From contig CAKPVJ010000005.1 in the NCBI GenBank assembly GCA_934193515.1, positions 39,040-103,039 on the forward strand: 64,000 nucleotides of DNA, written 5' to 3'. This document shows, one piece after another, positions 42,843-51,431 of this stretch. The position numbers were made by a program, and so were the translations under genes. This stretch comes from an uncultured Megasphaera sp. (GTDB lineage Bacteria; Bacillota; Negativicutes; Veillonellales; Megasphaeraceae). The notes under the pieces are model-generated. The model was not told the origin of the DNA. It searched no databases and saw only the letters and a program-made list of their open reading frames with translations. Positions within the stretch are counted from its first letter, which is position 1, and each line of letters starts with the position of its first letter.

Positions 42843-42987
42843 CGGATTTTATGCAGAAGGAAATCTCTTATATATATAACGGATTTCCTTCACGATTTCC
42901 GGATTTTTATGCGGAAATTTGTACCATTTTCCGTTTAATTATTTGGCACTATACATAATAAGGAAATTAGGAAAACCGTACGGATTT
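42843..42987 (+). repeat. Four CGGATTT repeats in an AT-rich gap, candidate origin iterons
   Basis: CGGATTT at 42843, 42880, 42900 and 42981; two copies extend as CGGATTTT(T)ATGC. The 255-bp gap next to the primase-helicase gene is AT-rich (TATATATATAA), as an origin would be. Confidence 0.35.
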
Positions 42988-44996
42988 CACTGTTGTTTTT
43001 TTTCAACAATACTATTTTTTACTTCAAAGTCAGGTCTTTCTTTTATGTAAGCCCTGATAGTTCTTTCAGTCTTGTCCATATATTCTGCTAAATCACTAAT
43101 CGTAACTTGACCATTAATCAGACAAGCATTATAGGCGCTTTCAAGCTGTGCTTTCTGTGCTTCTTTTCTTTTCGTTTGCGTTTCCCGTCCCTTCTGCCGT
43201 GGGTCTTTGTCGCAGTCTGGCGTGAGCTTTTCCAGCTCGCCGCTGTCGTCGACGCGATGGATGGGATACTCGAACCACACATTCAAGGGCTTGAAGGGCT
43301 CGAACTCTCGGAGCGTCCCTTCGATGCGCCAGGCCGTGCCGGGAAGCCCCACTTGCTCGGATGTATTGAGCTGAATCATATCCAGCAATGCATCGGCATC
43401 ACGAGCAAACACGCCTGATCCTGACGCCCTATCCATGGACCGTTTGCTACCCTGGGCGCCTTTGCTGTGATGGTGACAGTAGATGACGGCGCAGTTCAGC
43501 TCCGTGCATACCTTATCGAACTGATTGCAAAAGTGTGCCATCTGGTCGGCGCTGTTTTCATCGCCCGTAATAATTTTATAAATAGGGTCGATGATAATTG
43601 CCGTATAATTCTTCTTGGCAGCGCGGCGAATCAGTTTGGGTGCCAGTGTGTCCATGGGGATGGATTTACCGCGCAGTTCCCAAATGTCGATATTGGCAAT
43701 GTTGTTGGCCGGCCATCCCAGGGCGTCATATACGTCCTTGAAGCGGTGCAGACAACTCGGCCGATCCAGTTCCAAGTTGACGTAGAGTACGCGCCCCTGG
43801 GAGCAGTACCAGTTGAGCCACTTCCGCCCTTCGGCGATGGCAATAGCCATTTCGATGAGGGCGAAGGACTTGCCGGCTTTCGAAGGTCCTGCCAGCATCA
43901 TCTTGTGTCCTTTCCGTAATATGCCATCAATAAGTGATGGTGACAGCGGTGGCAGGTCATTCCATACGTCTTTCAGGCTTTCCGGATCCGGCAAGTCATC
44001 GTTCACCGCTTCAATCCATTCGCGCCATTCCAAGAAGTTGGATTTGCCGATGTTGGTATCAATGAGGTACTGCTTCTTCCCTTTGCGCATTACGCCGGGC
44101 ATACGAGATAGTCGAGACGGATTGCGATTCTGCTGGTCGATATCCAACCCATTTTTACGACAAATCGCATATAAATAATCGACACGTTTCCGGTATTCGT
44201 CATAACTGCCGGCATCAATATGAACGATAGCATGCACGCTTTTGCCGCCGCTATACACTAAGCAAGCTACAGGGAGTTCCAGCCGGCGGATAATTTCGTT
44301 CTGCTTTTCCAGTTCCATAGAATCAGATTCTACCAGGGCATAGCGGAATTCCGTCACGTTTTCGTTGCGGACGCCTTTACCATCTAGCGGGTTGAATCGA
44401 ATCCAAGCCCCGACCTCTTCCTTATAATCGCCTAAAACGGCTCCAATATCGCCGTCACAGACGGTAAGTTCTTCGATAAGCTCACCGGCAGTGCGTTTAA
44501 AATTTCCCTTGCTAGGCAGGAATTTACCGTCTTTCTCCCATGATTCCGTAACATATCCGACGTAGTCCGTGCTGTCAAACAGCGTTGATAGATATTTAAT
44601 CAGTTCATTAGCTGGATTCCATGTTTCCGGCTCTACTAATTCTTTTCCTTCTACCCAGTTTTTATCAATGACAACCTGTTCATCCCGTTCTGGAATGACA
44701 TCATCCCAGCCATAGACGACATCCGGCCCGGCAGACGGTGTCCAGCCGCCGCGTTTAGCCATATCGACAACCGTCGCACCCGTTACCAGTTCGGCAGCGT
44801 TGCTGCCAAAGGTCCGCCATTTCCGTTCGCATTCACCGGCATGATAGCGGCCGGCATCCCGAAGGCTCCAGGCATCCCAATCGTCTGCACTGTAGCCTTC
44901 AAGTTTCAATGCCATGCCAACATTTACCCACTCCTGATACGTGCAAAAAGACGGGTCGATGTAGTCCAGGAGCGGGATTAGATTTATATTTTCCAT
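42987..44996 (-). CDS. Phage primase-helicase (PriCT/AEP-like plus RepA/DnaB-type ATPase)
   Basis: 669 residues. N-terminal PriCT-2-like domain (TYQEWVNVGMALKLEGYSADD in pieces), a primase-polymerase-like middle (about 190-320: RFNPLDGKG, LVYSGGKSVHAIVHID, NRNPSRLSRMPGV), and a RecA-type ATPase with Walker A GPSKAGKSF near residue 370, Walker B TAIIIDPIYK and CHHHSKG. A C-terminal winged helix is likely (ISDLAEYMDKTERTIRAYI). Makes primers and unwinds DNA at the phage origin. Confidence 0.85.
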   Translation of the reverse strand: MENINLIPLLDYIDPSFCTYQEWVNVGMALKLEGYSADDWDAWSLRDAGRYHAGECERKWRTFGSNAAELVTGATVVDMAKRGGWTPSAGPDVVYGWDDVIPERDEQVVIDKNWVEGKELVEPETWNPANELIKYLSTLFDSTDYVGYVTESWEKDGKFLPSKGNFKRTAGELIEELTVCDGDIGAVLGDYKEEVGAWIRFNPLDGKGVRNENVTEFRYALVESDSMELEKQNEIIRRLELPVACLVYSGGKSVHAIVHIDAGSYDEYRKRVDYLYAICRKNGLDIDQQNRNPSRLSRMPGVMRKGKKQYLIDTNIGKSNFLEWREWIEAVNDDLPDPESLKDVWNDLPPLSPSLIDGILRKGHKMMLAGPSKAGKSFALIEMAIAIAEGRKWLNWYCSQGRVLYVNLELDRPSCLHRFKDVYDALGWPANNIANIDIWELRGKSIPMDTLAPKLIRRAAKKNYTAIIIDPIYKIITGDENSADQMAHFCNQFDKVCTELNCAVIYCHHHSKGAQGSKRSMDRASGSGVFARDADALLDMIQLNTSEQVGLPGTAWRIEGTLREFEPFKPLNVWFEYPIHRVDDSGELEKLTPDCDKDPRQKGRETQTKRKEAQKAQLESAYNACLINGQVTISDLAEYMDKTERTIRAYIKERPDFEVKNSIVEKKQQ

Positions 44997-45011
44997 TTAC
45001 ACCGCACCCCC

Positions 45012-46604
45012 TTACTCTGGCTGATATTGCGCCGGGATGATACCTTTCGGCAGACGCCAGCCAGATGCTGCGATGCGAGCAATTAACTTTGTTGCCGCTT
45101 CAAACGTCCATGTGCCAACGTGTTGGAAGCCGCGCGCTTCCAACAGCCGTATCTGCCGCGCCGTAGCAAGGCCCAGTTCTTTTCGTTTTATTAGCTTGTC
45201 CAAAATGATTTTAGCTTTGCCGGCATTGTCGATTTCATCGGGGAAGATACCGAACTTTTCCAGCGCATGAAGCTGCTTTTCCGTTGGCGGCATCATTTCC
45301 CAGCCAAACGACGGTACATAACTGGTTAAGTCTTCTGCTTGGATAGATAATTCAAACTGAAGCGGGTCCACCAGTTTACGCTTGCGTTTCTTCATCGCCG
45401 CCAGCTTTTCGGCCAGGGCGGCTTCGCGGTCGGCGACAACGTCTTCTGCCGCTTCTTTTTCTAAGATTTCCAAGTCTGCTGGTTCGCCGGATTCGTTGAG
45501 TTTTTCGGTTATCTTCTTGGCCACATCTTCCGTTTCCGCAATGAGGCAGGCAGGCCGACATAATTCATGCTGCTCTGTATTCCAAAGGAAATCTAAAAGC
45601 AGTACTTCTTTTTTGCCTGGAAAAAGCCGGGTGCCGCGGCCTACCATTTGACTGTAAAGACTGCGGCTTTTGGTTGCCCGTAGAATAATGACACAGTCTA
45701 CTGACGGGCAGTCCCATCCTTCTGTCAGAAGCATGGAATTGCAGAGGACATTGTATTTGCCCTCATCGAAATCTTTCAATACTTGTGCCCGGTCGTCACT
45801 GCTGCCATTCACTTCGGCAGCACGAAACCCGGCATCATTGAGGATATGGCAAAACTTTTGACTAGTTTTTACCAACGGCAGGAAGACGACGGTTTTGCGT
45901 CCTTTGCAGTAGTGCTGCATTTCTTTTGCAATGGAATCGAGATACGGATCTAACGCCGTGCCCAGTTCGCCCACCTTGTAGTCGCCGGTGGAAAAGCCGA
46001 CGCTGGAAATATCAATCTGCAGGGGAATCGTCTGGGCAACAATGCGGCAAAGGTAGCCATCTTTAATAGCCTGTACCAAGCTATATTCATAGGCTAAGCT
46101 GTCATAATAACTGCCAAGATTACGCATATTCGTCCTGTCCGGCGTTGCTGTAACACCCAAGACCCTCGCCTTATCAAAGTACTGTAAAACGTGTTGATAG
46201 CTGTCTGAAACACTGTGATGGGCTTCATCAATAATGATGGTATCGAAATAGTCGCTGGCAAACTGATGCAGCCGCTTTTCCCGTGTCAGCGTTTGTACGC
46301 TGCCAACAACGATACGCCGCCAAGAACCAATGCAAGTCTGTTCTGCTTTTTCCACGGCACTCTTGAGGCCTGTTGCTTTAAAAATCTTGTCGCTGGCTTG
46401 TTCTAAGAGTTCTCCACGGTGTGCCATAATCAAGACACGTTCCCCGACACGCACCCGGTCTTCTGCGATTTTGGCGAAGACGATAGTCTTTCCGGTTCCC
46501 GTTGGCAAGACCAGCAGCGTTTTTGTATGACCGCTGTCCCATTCATGCAGAACGGCCTGTTCGGCCGCCTGCTGATAGGGACGCAGCGAAAGACTGCTGC
46601 TCAT
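45012..46604 (-). CDS. DEAD/DEAH-box (superfamily 2) helicase
   Basis: 530 residues. Q-like start LRPYQQAAEQAV, Walker A LPTGTGKT (about 33), motif II IIDEAHH, motif III GVTATPDR and motif VI MVGRGTRL; the C-terminal 120 residues are a charged accessory region with KKRKRKLV. Typical of phage replication operons; unwinds branched or duplex DNA. Eight bases or fewer separate it from its neighbours. Confidence 0.9.
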   Translation of the reverse strand: MSSSLSLRPYQQAAEQAVLHEWDSGHTKTLLVLPTGTGKTIVFAKIAEDRVRVGERVLIMAHRGELLEQASDKIFKATGLKSAVEKAEQTCIGSWRRIVVGSVQTLTREKRLHQFASDYFDTIIIDEAHHSVSDSYQHVLQYFDKARVLGVTATPDRTNMRNLGSYYDSLAYEYSLVQAIKDGYLCRIVAQTIPLQIDISSVGFSTGDYKVGELGTALDPYLDSIAKEMQHYCKGRKTVVFLPLVKTSQKFCHILNDAGFRAAEVNGSSDDRAQVLKDFDEGKYNVLCNSMLLTEGWDCPSVDCVIILRATKSRSLYSQMVGRGTRLFPGKKEVLLLDFLWNTEQHELCRPACLIAETEDVAKKITEKLNESGEPADLEILEKEAAEDVVADREAALAEKLAAMKKRKRKLVDPLQFELSIQAEDLTSYVPSFGWEMMPPTEKQLHALEKFGIFPDEIDNAGKAKIILDKLIKRKELGLATARQIRLLEARGFQHVGTWTFEAATKLIARIAASGWRLPKGIIPAQYQPE

Positions 46605-47069
46605 TTAAAAAGCCCCCTGTGTATATGCTGGTCGCTGTGCTTCTGAACCCTGCGGCTGCGGCACAGCCTTATCATAGAATTTCTTAATATCGTTGTAATC
46701 TTTGCCTTTATATGGGCGGACACTAACCTGCATCCGGCCTGTCGCCCCAATAAGCTGGTTCCATTTAATGCGGAAATGCCCGTCACCACGTTTCATCATA
46801 CCGATTGCACATGCAAAATTAGTCAGTTGCCATTGGCTTTTGGAATGTAAAAACAGGTTTTGGCGGATACGTCCTTTAGTACCGTCTGGTGTTTGTACTT
46901 CGTATGTAATCTTGGCCATCGGGCATGCCGGCATTTTATCACTGCCTTCAAAGCGTGCTCGTTCAAAATCAACAATCGTAAAATCATAATCTCCCGGCGG
47001 GACAATTTGAAACGAATCCTCTACTTCGGTATATTCATCATCCCAACTAAATGCGCGTTCTTCTGTCAT
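46605..47069 (-). CDS. DUF669-family protein, probable ssDNA-binding partner
   Basis: 154 residues. DUF669 pattern with PPGDYDFTIVDFERARFEGSD (in pieces), ITYEVQTPDG, LTNFACAIGM and a disordered Pro/Gln-rich tail, as in single-strand binding proteins. Stands next to a Sak4-like ATPase gene, a common pairing in phage recombination modules. Confidence 0.82.
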   Translation of the reverse strand: MTEERAFSWDDEYTEVEDSFQIVPPGDYDFTIVDFERARFEGSDKMPACPMAKITYEVQTPDGTKGRIRQNLFLHSKSQWQLTNFACAIGMMKRGDGHFRIKWNQLIGATGRMQVSVRPYKGKDYNDIKKFYDKAVPQPQGSEAQRPAYTQGAF

Positions 47070-47080
47070 AGTATTACCTC

Positions 47081-48136
47081 CTAAAATGGTACTTTATTTA
47101 ATTCTTTAATAACTTTTAACATCTGAGGGAAAGCTGCCACAAGGCACCCCATAATAAAATCTTTAGGATAATCCTGCAGCGGCATGTCTGCCGGGAAATA
47201 GCCTTTGTACGCTACGGCCTGCTGAATGTCCTGGGCCGTAACGTCGTTGGCGGCCATGAGGTCTGCCAGGGCCTGGGGAATATCTTCATTCGCCTGGACG
47301 TCGGGCTGTTCGGCTTCTGCTCGGACAGGTGGCTGCGGCGATTCTTTTGGCGGACCCGGTGCTTTTGGAGCGGGTTCCGGTTCAGCAGGCGTTGGCTGCG
47401 GCGTCACTTGGTTCATGACCGGGATGCAGTGCGCGATTTCTTGGTAGTCAAAGGGCAGTTCTTCGGCCAGGCCATGCCGGTTTTTAGCATCCCAGCACGG
47501 GTTGTGTGCCGTATACATGACCCGCTTGCCGCCGCTGACTTTCTTTTTGTTGTCCTTCGTCGTGATGACGATTTCCTTGTAATTCACAAAGAGAACCATA
47601 TCAGCCCATTCTTTAGCCAGGGCGGCACACTGGTTGCCGGCTTTTTGTCCCAATTTCAGCTCATACCGGTCGTATGCTCCCGTTTCTTCGGGAAGCTCGA
47701 ATTTGCGGATGATGCTATGAGCCGTCAGGACGACATTCATGCCGGCGTCAATCAGATCAGAAAGACTATCAAGCAGCCTTCCGAATTCTTCCTTGACGTA
47801 AGTGTAGCCCTTGCCATATCCAAAATCTTCAATGCCTACCTTCCCATTAGACTGGCAGATAGCTTCTTCGCAGAGCCGTTCGGCCCAGTCCGCTGTATCG
47901 ATGACCAGTGTGTGGTAGCCCATCGTATCGCCTTTGAGGTCTTTAATGTACTGCCTGAGCATCTGCCAGGACGTCGGCCTGGGCAGGCGGTCTACTTCAA
48001 GGTGCGACGTGCTGCCTTCTGTGTCGATGAATAGGGGCTTGGGGAATTGCGCGGCAAACGTAGACTTGCCGATGCCTTCCGGCCCGTAGATGACGACTTT
48101 CTGAGGCTTTATGATTTTCCCTGAGATGATCTTCAT
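47081..48136 (-). CDS. Sak4-like RecA-fold ATPase (AAA_24)
   Basis: 351 residues. Walker A YGPEGIGKST at 18-27, Walker B HTLVIDTADW, VVLTAHS. After residue 250 a Pro/Glu/Ala-rich linker (PTPAEPEPAPKAPGPP) leads to a small C-terminal helical domain. Sak4 proteins are short RecA-like recombinases that anneal ssDNA with an SSB partner; DUF669 downstream would be that partner. Function inferred from this pairing. Confidence 0.82.
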   Translation of the reverse strand: MKIISGKIIKPQKVVIYGPEGIGKSTFAAQFPKPLFIDTEGSTSHLEVDRLPRPTSWQMLRQYIKDLKGDTMGYHTLVIDTADWAERLCEEAICQSNGKVGIEDFGYGKGYTYVKEEFGRLLDSLSDLIDAGMNVVLTAHSIIRKFELPEETGAYDRYELKLGQKAGNQCAALAKEWADMVLFVNYKEIVITTKDNKKKVSGGKRVMYTAHNPCWDAKNRHGLAEELPFDYQEIAHCIPVMNQVTPQPTPAEPEPAPKAPGPPKESPQPPVRAEAEQPDVQANEDIPQALADLMAANDVTAQDIQQAVAYKGYFPADMPLQDYPKDFIMGCLVAAFPQMLKVIKELNKVPF

Positions 48137-48149
48137 GATTTACTCCTTT

Positions 48150-49481
48150 CTAAAACGTGCCAGGCGTCCACTTCGGCGTTTCTGCTTTCAGTGCCGACTG
48201 CGGGACTTCTTGCGGGCAATCTTCTTTGATGTATCCATCTTCGATGATGATACTGCAGGTGTCATCAGTCCCAACGCGGGTAGCGATGACCTGTAGCCCT
48301 TCCCCTTCCAGCCATTTGCCGAAGGCGGCCAGCGTTTCCGGGTCCATCTGTTCCAATTTATCCATGAGGACAAAGCCGCAATCCGGGTTAAGCTTGCGAA
48401 CAATAGCAGTCGCTACCTGCAGCTGTTCTGCTCCGCTCATGCAGTCCCATTTCTGCCCGTTATATGTCAGCTCGCCATCCTGGACCGACAGCCCTGGCAG
48501 GGGCATGTCTGCCGAATCCAGCAGTTTCATCCGCTGTTCTTTCACGGAGTCAATCTGCTGGGTCAGGTCGCCGTACTGGCCGGCCAGCTCATCGGCTTCG
48601 GCCTGGACCCGGTTCTTTTCGGCATTCGCCCGGACCTTGGTATTGATAGCGTCAATATTGGCGATATCTTGTTCCAGCTCGGCCGTGCTTTCATCCTGCC
48701 AGTTCTCTGAAGCTGTTTCAGCGCTGTTGATGTCAGCCGTAACGGCGGTACGTTCATTGATAAGCGCTTTCTTCTTAGCTGCCAGTTCATCCATTTTTTC
48801 ATCAATCTCATCCAGTTCAACGTCGATGCAGGTCTGCTGATCCTTTAAACTTTCCAACATATCCCGTTTGCGCTGGTTGTCGGCATTCTTAGCCAGGATG
48901 GCCTGCTGCCGCTTGATGAGTTCAGACGCACTGACCGGTTCTGCCGGCGCATCGGGATACCAGGCCAGTTCTTCAGCATGTTTCTTCTTGCGGTCAGCAA
49001 TCCGGCCGACTTCCAGTCGCTGATTGTACAACGATTTTTCCTGGCGGTCTAAGACGGCCAATTGGTCGCCGACGCCGATGATCTGCAACAGTGTTTCTGC
49101 CTTTTCATCGTTCCGGGCATCCATGAATTTCGGCAGGTTCAGGCCCAGCTTTTCGATGAAGCTGTCTAAGAGCTGCTGGCCGGCTTTCTGTCCTGACGGA
49201 TCGATGACGTGAAGGGCCGAAGATTTGCCCTTGCGTTCCACTACCAGACCGTTGCTGAGTTCGATGTGGATAGACGGCGGAGCAGCACTGCCGATGCGTT
49301 GTGATTCGGACGGCTTGAGCTTGTTGCCACCCAATGCCCAGGCGATGGCATCCAATACGGAAGTCTTGCCCTGGCCATTCCGGCCGCCGATGACGGTCAA
49401 CCCGTTTTCCGTCGGCGTCAGCGTAACGGCCTTGACGCGCTTGACATTTTCAATTTCTAACTGTCTGATTTTTACTGACAT
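48150..49481 (-). CDS. SbcC/RecF-type SMC-like ATPase
   Basis: 443 residues from ATG 49481 (GGAGGTTATT upstream). Walker A GGRNGQGKTSVLDAIAW near residue 35, a coiled-coil middle (about 170-320), the ABC signature-like region CMSGAEQLQVATAIV and Walker B CGFVLMDKLEQMDP. It is short for SbcC and lacks a nuclease partner nearby. Likely helps process recombination or replication intermediates. Confidence 0.85.
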   Translation of the reverse strand: MSVKIRQLEIENVKRVKAVTLTPTENGLTVIGGRNGQGKTSVLDAIAWALGGNKLKPSESQRIGSAAPPSIHIELSNGLVVERKGKSSALHVIDPSGQKAGQQLLDSFIEKLGLNLPKFMDARNDEKAETLLQIIGVGDQLAVLDRQEKSLYNQRLEVGRIADRKKKHAEELAWYPDAPAEPVSASELIKRQQAILAKNADNQRKRDMLESLKDQQTCIDVELDEIDEKMDELAAKKKALINERTAVTADINSAETASENWQDESTAELEQDIANIDAINTKVRANAEKNRVQAEADELAGQYGDLTQQIDSVKEQRMKLLDSADMPLPGLSVQDGELTYNGQKWDCMSGAEQLQVATAIVRKLNPDCGFVLMDKLEQMDPETLAAFGKWLEGEGLQVIATRVGTDDTCSIIIEDGYIKEDCPQEVPQSALKAETPKWTPGTF

Positions 49482-49562
49482 AATAACCTCCATCTGGTAT
49501 AATAAATTTGAGTATTTTGGTATGTGGCTGTTGTCGGCGGTTGCCGACAGCGGCCATTTTTT

Positions 49563-49898
49563 TTAGTAGCGGATAACCAGCCGCTGACCTGGCTTTAATG
49601 TCGGGTCTGGCCCCAGATTGTTGTTTATTTGAATCTGGTAGATGACCTCCCGGATATCCTGGTCTGTCTTATCGGCTACAGGGCCAGCGATTTCCCACAG
49701 CGTTTCATCTGTATCGACGACGTGAATGATGGCCGTGTCGGTCGCAATAGTTTCGGCATGTGACCAGGGAGTCGCACTGCCGAGGTACAGCCCGACACCG
49801 AAGGCGGCCACAATGACCATCGCGCTACGGACGGCCCGGAAGCGCGGCTTGCGCTTTAGCTTAATAGCTTTGTGTTCGTAAATCTTCATTGTCTTCAT
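49563..49898 (-). CDS. Membrane-anchored LysM protein
   Basis: About 111 residues from ATG 49898 (AAGGAGGTGGAAGAAACC upstream). One helix (AVRSAMVIVAAFGVGLYLGS) after a basic start, then a LysM-like domain: IHVVDTDETLWEIAGPVADK and LKPGQRLVIRY. LysM binds peptidoglycan; the topology places it outside the membrane. Unusual cargo for an early phage operon; it could alter the wall or superinfection. Confidence 0.8.
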   Translation of the reverse strand: MKTMKIYEHKAIKLKRKPRFRAVRSAMVIVAAFGVGLYLGSATPWSHAETIATDTAIIHVVDTDETLWEIAGPVADKTDQDIREVIYQIQINNNLGPDPTLKPGQRLVIRY

Positions 49899-50082
49899 GG
49901 TTTCTTCCACCTCCTTCCACGAAGCCAATTAACTGATTTTTTGTGCACCGGACGGTGCGCCCATACCGGAATCCGATTTCATGGATGATTTCGTAAGCCT
50001 GGTTCATGCCAATCCGCAAGAATTCGGCCACATCCTTTGCCGTTAAAATCGGGGGTAATCCCTTGTAAATGTCTTGATTCAT
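49861..50082 (-). CDS. Excisionase-like HTH protein
   Basis: 73 residues. PPILTAKDVAEFLRIGMNQAYEIIHEIG (in pieces) is a helix_turn_helix_17/excisionase-type winged helix, with RTVRCTKNQLIGFVEG as the wing. May act as excisionase or as an early regulator. Overlaps the LysM gene by 38 bp. Confidence 0.78.
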   Translation of the reverse strand: MNQDIYKGLPPILTAKDVAEFLRIGMNQAYEIIHEIGFRYGRTVRCTKNQLIGFVEGGGRNHEDNEDLRTQSY

Positions 50083-50138
50083 AATTTCCTCTTTTCTTTA
50101 TATTTCCGTTTCATTTCCTACAATATACAGACTGATTC

Positions 50139-50167
50139 TTGTTTTATGACGCAATATATTGTATAAT
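50139..50167 (+). promoter_or_regulatory. Promoter of the 45-aa plus-strand gene
   Basis: TTGTTT (50139-50144), 17-bp spacer, TATAAT (50162-50167). Confidence 0.65.
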
Positions 50168-50190
50168 CAGTTGAAAGGTAGGTGATGTGA

Positions 50191-50328
50191 ATGGCAAAAA
50201 ACAGCAAACAGACTTCTAAAAAAGCTGCTTCCGCCGCGTCTAAGGTTTTACGGAATCCCCGTTCAAGTAAAGCCTCGAAGACAGCCGCAGCCAGTGCGTT
50301 GGCACAAACACCGTCTCGTAAAAAATAG
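50191..50328 (+). CDS. 45-aa basic Ala/Ser/Lys-rich protein, antisense to the early operon
   Basis: MAKNSKQTSKKAASAASKVL, then RNPRSSKASKTAAASALAQ and a basic end. I recall short proteins of this pattern (AS-KVL...SSKASKTAAGSAL) as widespread in phages and enterobacteria; function unknown. It has its own promoter, ribosome site (AAAGGTAGGTG) and terminator, and sits inside the leftward early operon on the opposite strand. Confidence 0.7.
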   Translation: MAKNSKQTSKKAASAASKVLRNPRSSKASKTAAASALAQTPSRKK

Positions 50329-50337
50329 TTTTGTTTT

Positions 50338-50371
50338 AAGCAGGATATTGGCAGATGTCCTGCTTTTTTAT
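50338..50371 (+). terminator. Terminator of the 45-aa gene
   Basis: AAGCAGGA/TCCTGCTT with six T on the plus strand, 9 bp past the stop. Confidence 0.8.
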
Positions 50372-50577
50372 TTGAAAAATACGTTTTGGATGTCTTCTTG
50401 GCTGAGCGGAATGTATTCGGCCATTTTATAGATTTCAGAAATCTTGAAATCCAATCCGTTTGACTGAATTCGCCGGGTGAACGTGTCCCGATTAATCCCA
50501 ATCACATGGCTAACTGATTCATAGGTCTTTCCATGTTCATAAATCAGTCCTTTGAGTTTATTCATATTAGGTGTCAT
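50368..50577 (-). CDS. Small HTH-type phage regulator
   Basis: 69 residues from ATG 50577 (GAGGTGGGCGAA upstream). NMNKLKGLIYEHGKTYESVS and VIGINRDTFTRRIQSNGLDF give a Cro/CI-type helix-turn-helix. Early operon gene; possibly a Cro-like or Cox-like protein. The start overlaps the previous stop (ATGA). Confidence 0.72.
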   Translation of the reverse strand: MTPNMNKLKGLIYEHGKTYESVSHVIGINRDTFTRRIQSNGLDFKISEIYKMAEYIPLSQEDIQNVFFK

Positions 50578-50867
50578 TTCGCCCACCTCGCCGTTAACGT
50601 TGCGCCGGCCTGCAGTTCGACTTCATCAATCCATTTTTGGACTTTATCAGTCGCGTCGAATGTTCCATCAGAAGAATACACAAGGACGTTAATACAGGCT
50701 GCCCGATACCCTTTGGCCCGCGCGGCCAGTTCTTTAGCATCTGCTTCTTCGAATGTTGATTCCGGAAATGTTAATTCCGGGTTCTTCGCCGATTCTTGGG
50801 CATAGATGGCTGCTCTCCAGGCAGCTTTAAAGTTCGCTTCCAACGTAGCTCTTTCGTTCTTCGTCAT
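50574..50867 (-). CDS. Hypothetical first gene of the early operon
   Basis: 97 residues, soluble and helical, Ala-rich (FKAAWRAAIYAQESAKNPEL, DAKELAARAKGYRAACI). No family recognised. It begins the leftward early operon and is divergent from the 67-aa gene on the plus strand, so the early promoter should lie in 50868-50928. Confidence 0.65.
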   Translation of the reverse strand: MTKNERATLEANFKAAWRAAIYAQESAKNPELTFPESTFEEADAKELAARAKGYRAACINVLVYSSDGTFDATDKVQKWIDEVELQAGATLTARWAK

Positions 50868-50896
50868 AGTAAAACCCTCCTATTTTTCTCACCCCA

Positions 50897-50905
50897 TGCT
50901 ATACT
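50897..50905 (+). promoter_or_regulatory. Extended -10 element before the 66-aa gene
   Basis: TGCTATACT on the plus strand, 24 bp before the start codon; no clear -35. Confidence 0.45.
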
Positions 50906-50928
50906 TGTACTGAAAGGAGGTGGGAATT

Positions 50929-51129
50929 ATGAAATCAATTTATGCTTGCTTATGTGGTACTTGGGTCAACTTGAGTGCTTCAAACGCTACCGTTGACGAT
51001 GGAAAGCCGGTAAATAATTGGTGGGAGAATGAAGGCGACAAGCTTTTCGACTACGATTATCTCAACATTCAATACAATGGGAAAAACTATCGTATTCACC
51101 CCAGCTTTATTCAAGTTGTTACCGGTTAA
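50929..51129 (+). CDS. Small hypothetical phage protein
   Basis: 66 residues from ATG 50929, with a full AAAGGAGGTGGGAATT ribosome site. MKSIYACLCGTWVNLSASNA then WWENEGDKLFDYDYLNIQYN; a hydrophilic, acidic, aromatic product without membrane helix. Transcribed rightward, toward the repressor, so it may be expressed in the lysogen. Confidence 0.6.
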   Translation: MKSIYACLCGTWVNLSASNATVDDGKPVNNWWENEGDKLFDYDYLNIQYNGKNYRIHPSFIQVVTG

Positions 51130-51169
51130 ATTCCATATCAAACCATCTTTTTTGGTGGAATCTCTATCG

Positions 51170-51349
51170 TTATAGCATTAGCTTCTTTATGGCAAGGAAT
51201 GCATTGACTAAAAAAATTACAATAGAAATCGCCAATACAATATATGCCCTTGACTCCATCCTAAGTGCCTGTATATACAGTTCCGTTGTATCTGCAGGCA
51301 TTTTCTCGGCCTTGCCTTTGCAGGGCTCTTTTTTCTTGTCGTCCGTCAT
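51170..51349 (-). CDS. 59-aa membrane protein
   Basis: ATG 51349 after AAAGGGGTGATAGA. A charged N-terminal part (MTDDKKKEPCKGKAEKMPAD) is followed by one long C-terminal helix (YIVLAISIVIFLVNAFLAI): a tail-anchored layout. No family recognised. It lies between two rightward genes. Confidence 0.6.
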   Translation of the reverse strand: MTDDKKKEPCKGKAEKMPADTTELYIQALRMESRAYIVLAISIVIFLVNAFLAIKKLML

Positions 51350-51431
51350 TCTATCACCCCTTTCCTTATCTTCTTTTTGTTTTGCTTACCACCCTCTCAT
51401 GCTATAATGTCCACAAAAGGAGATGATTTTA

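Noticed and set aside
50118..50501. 127-residue minus-strand open frame
   Set aside because: It covers the 45-aa plus-strand gene and its terminator and overlaps a credible HTH gene in another frame; no ribosome site.
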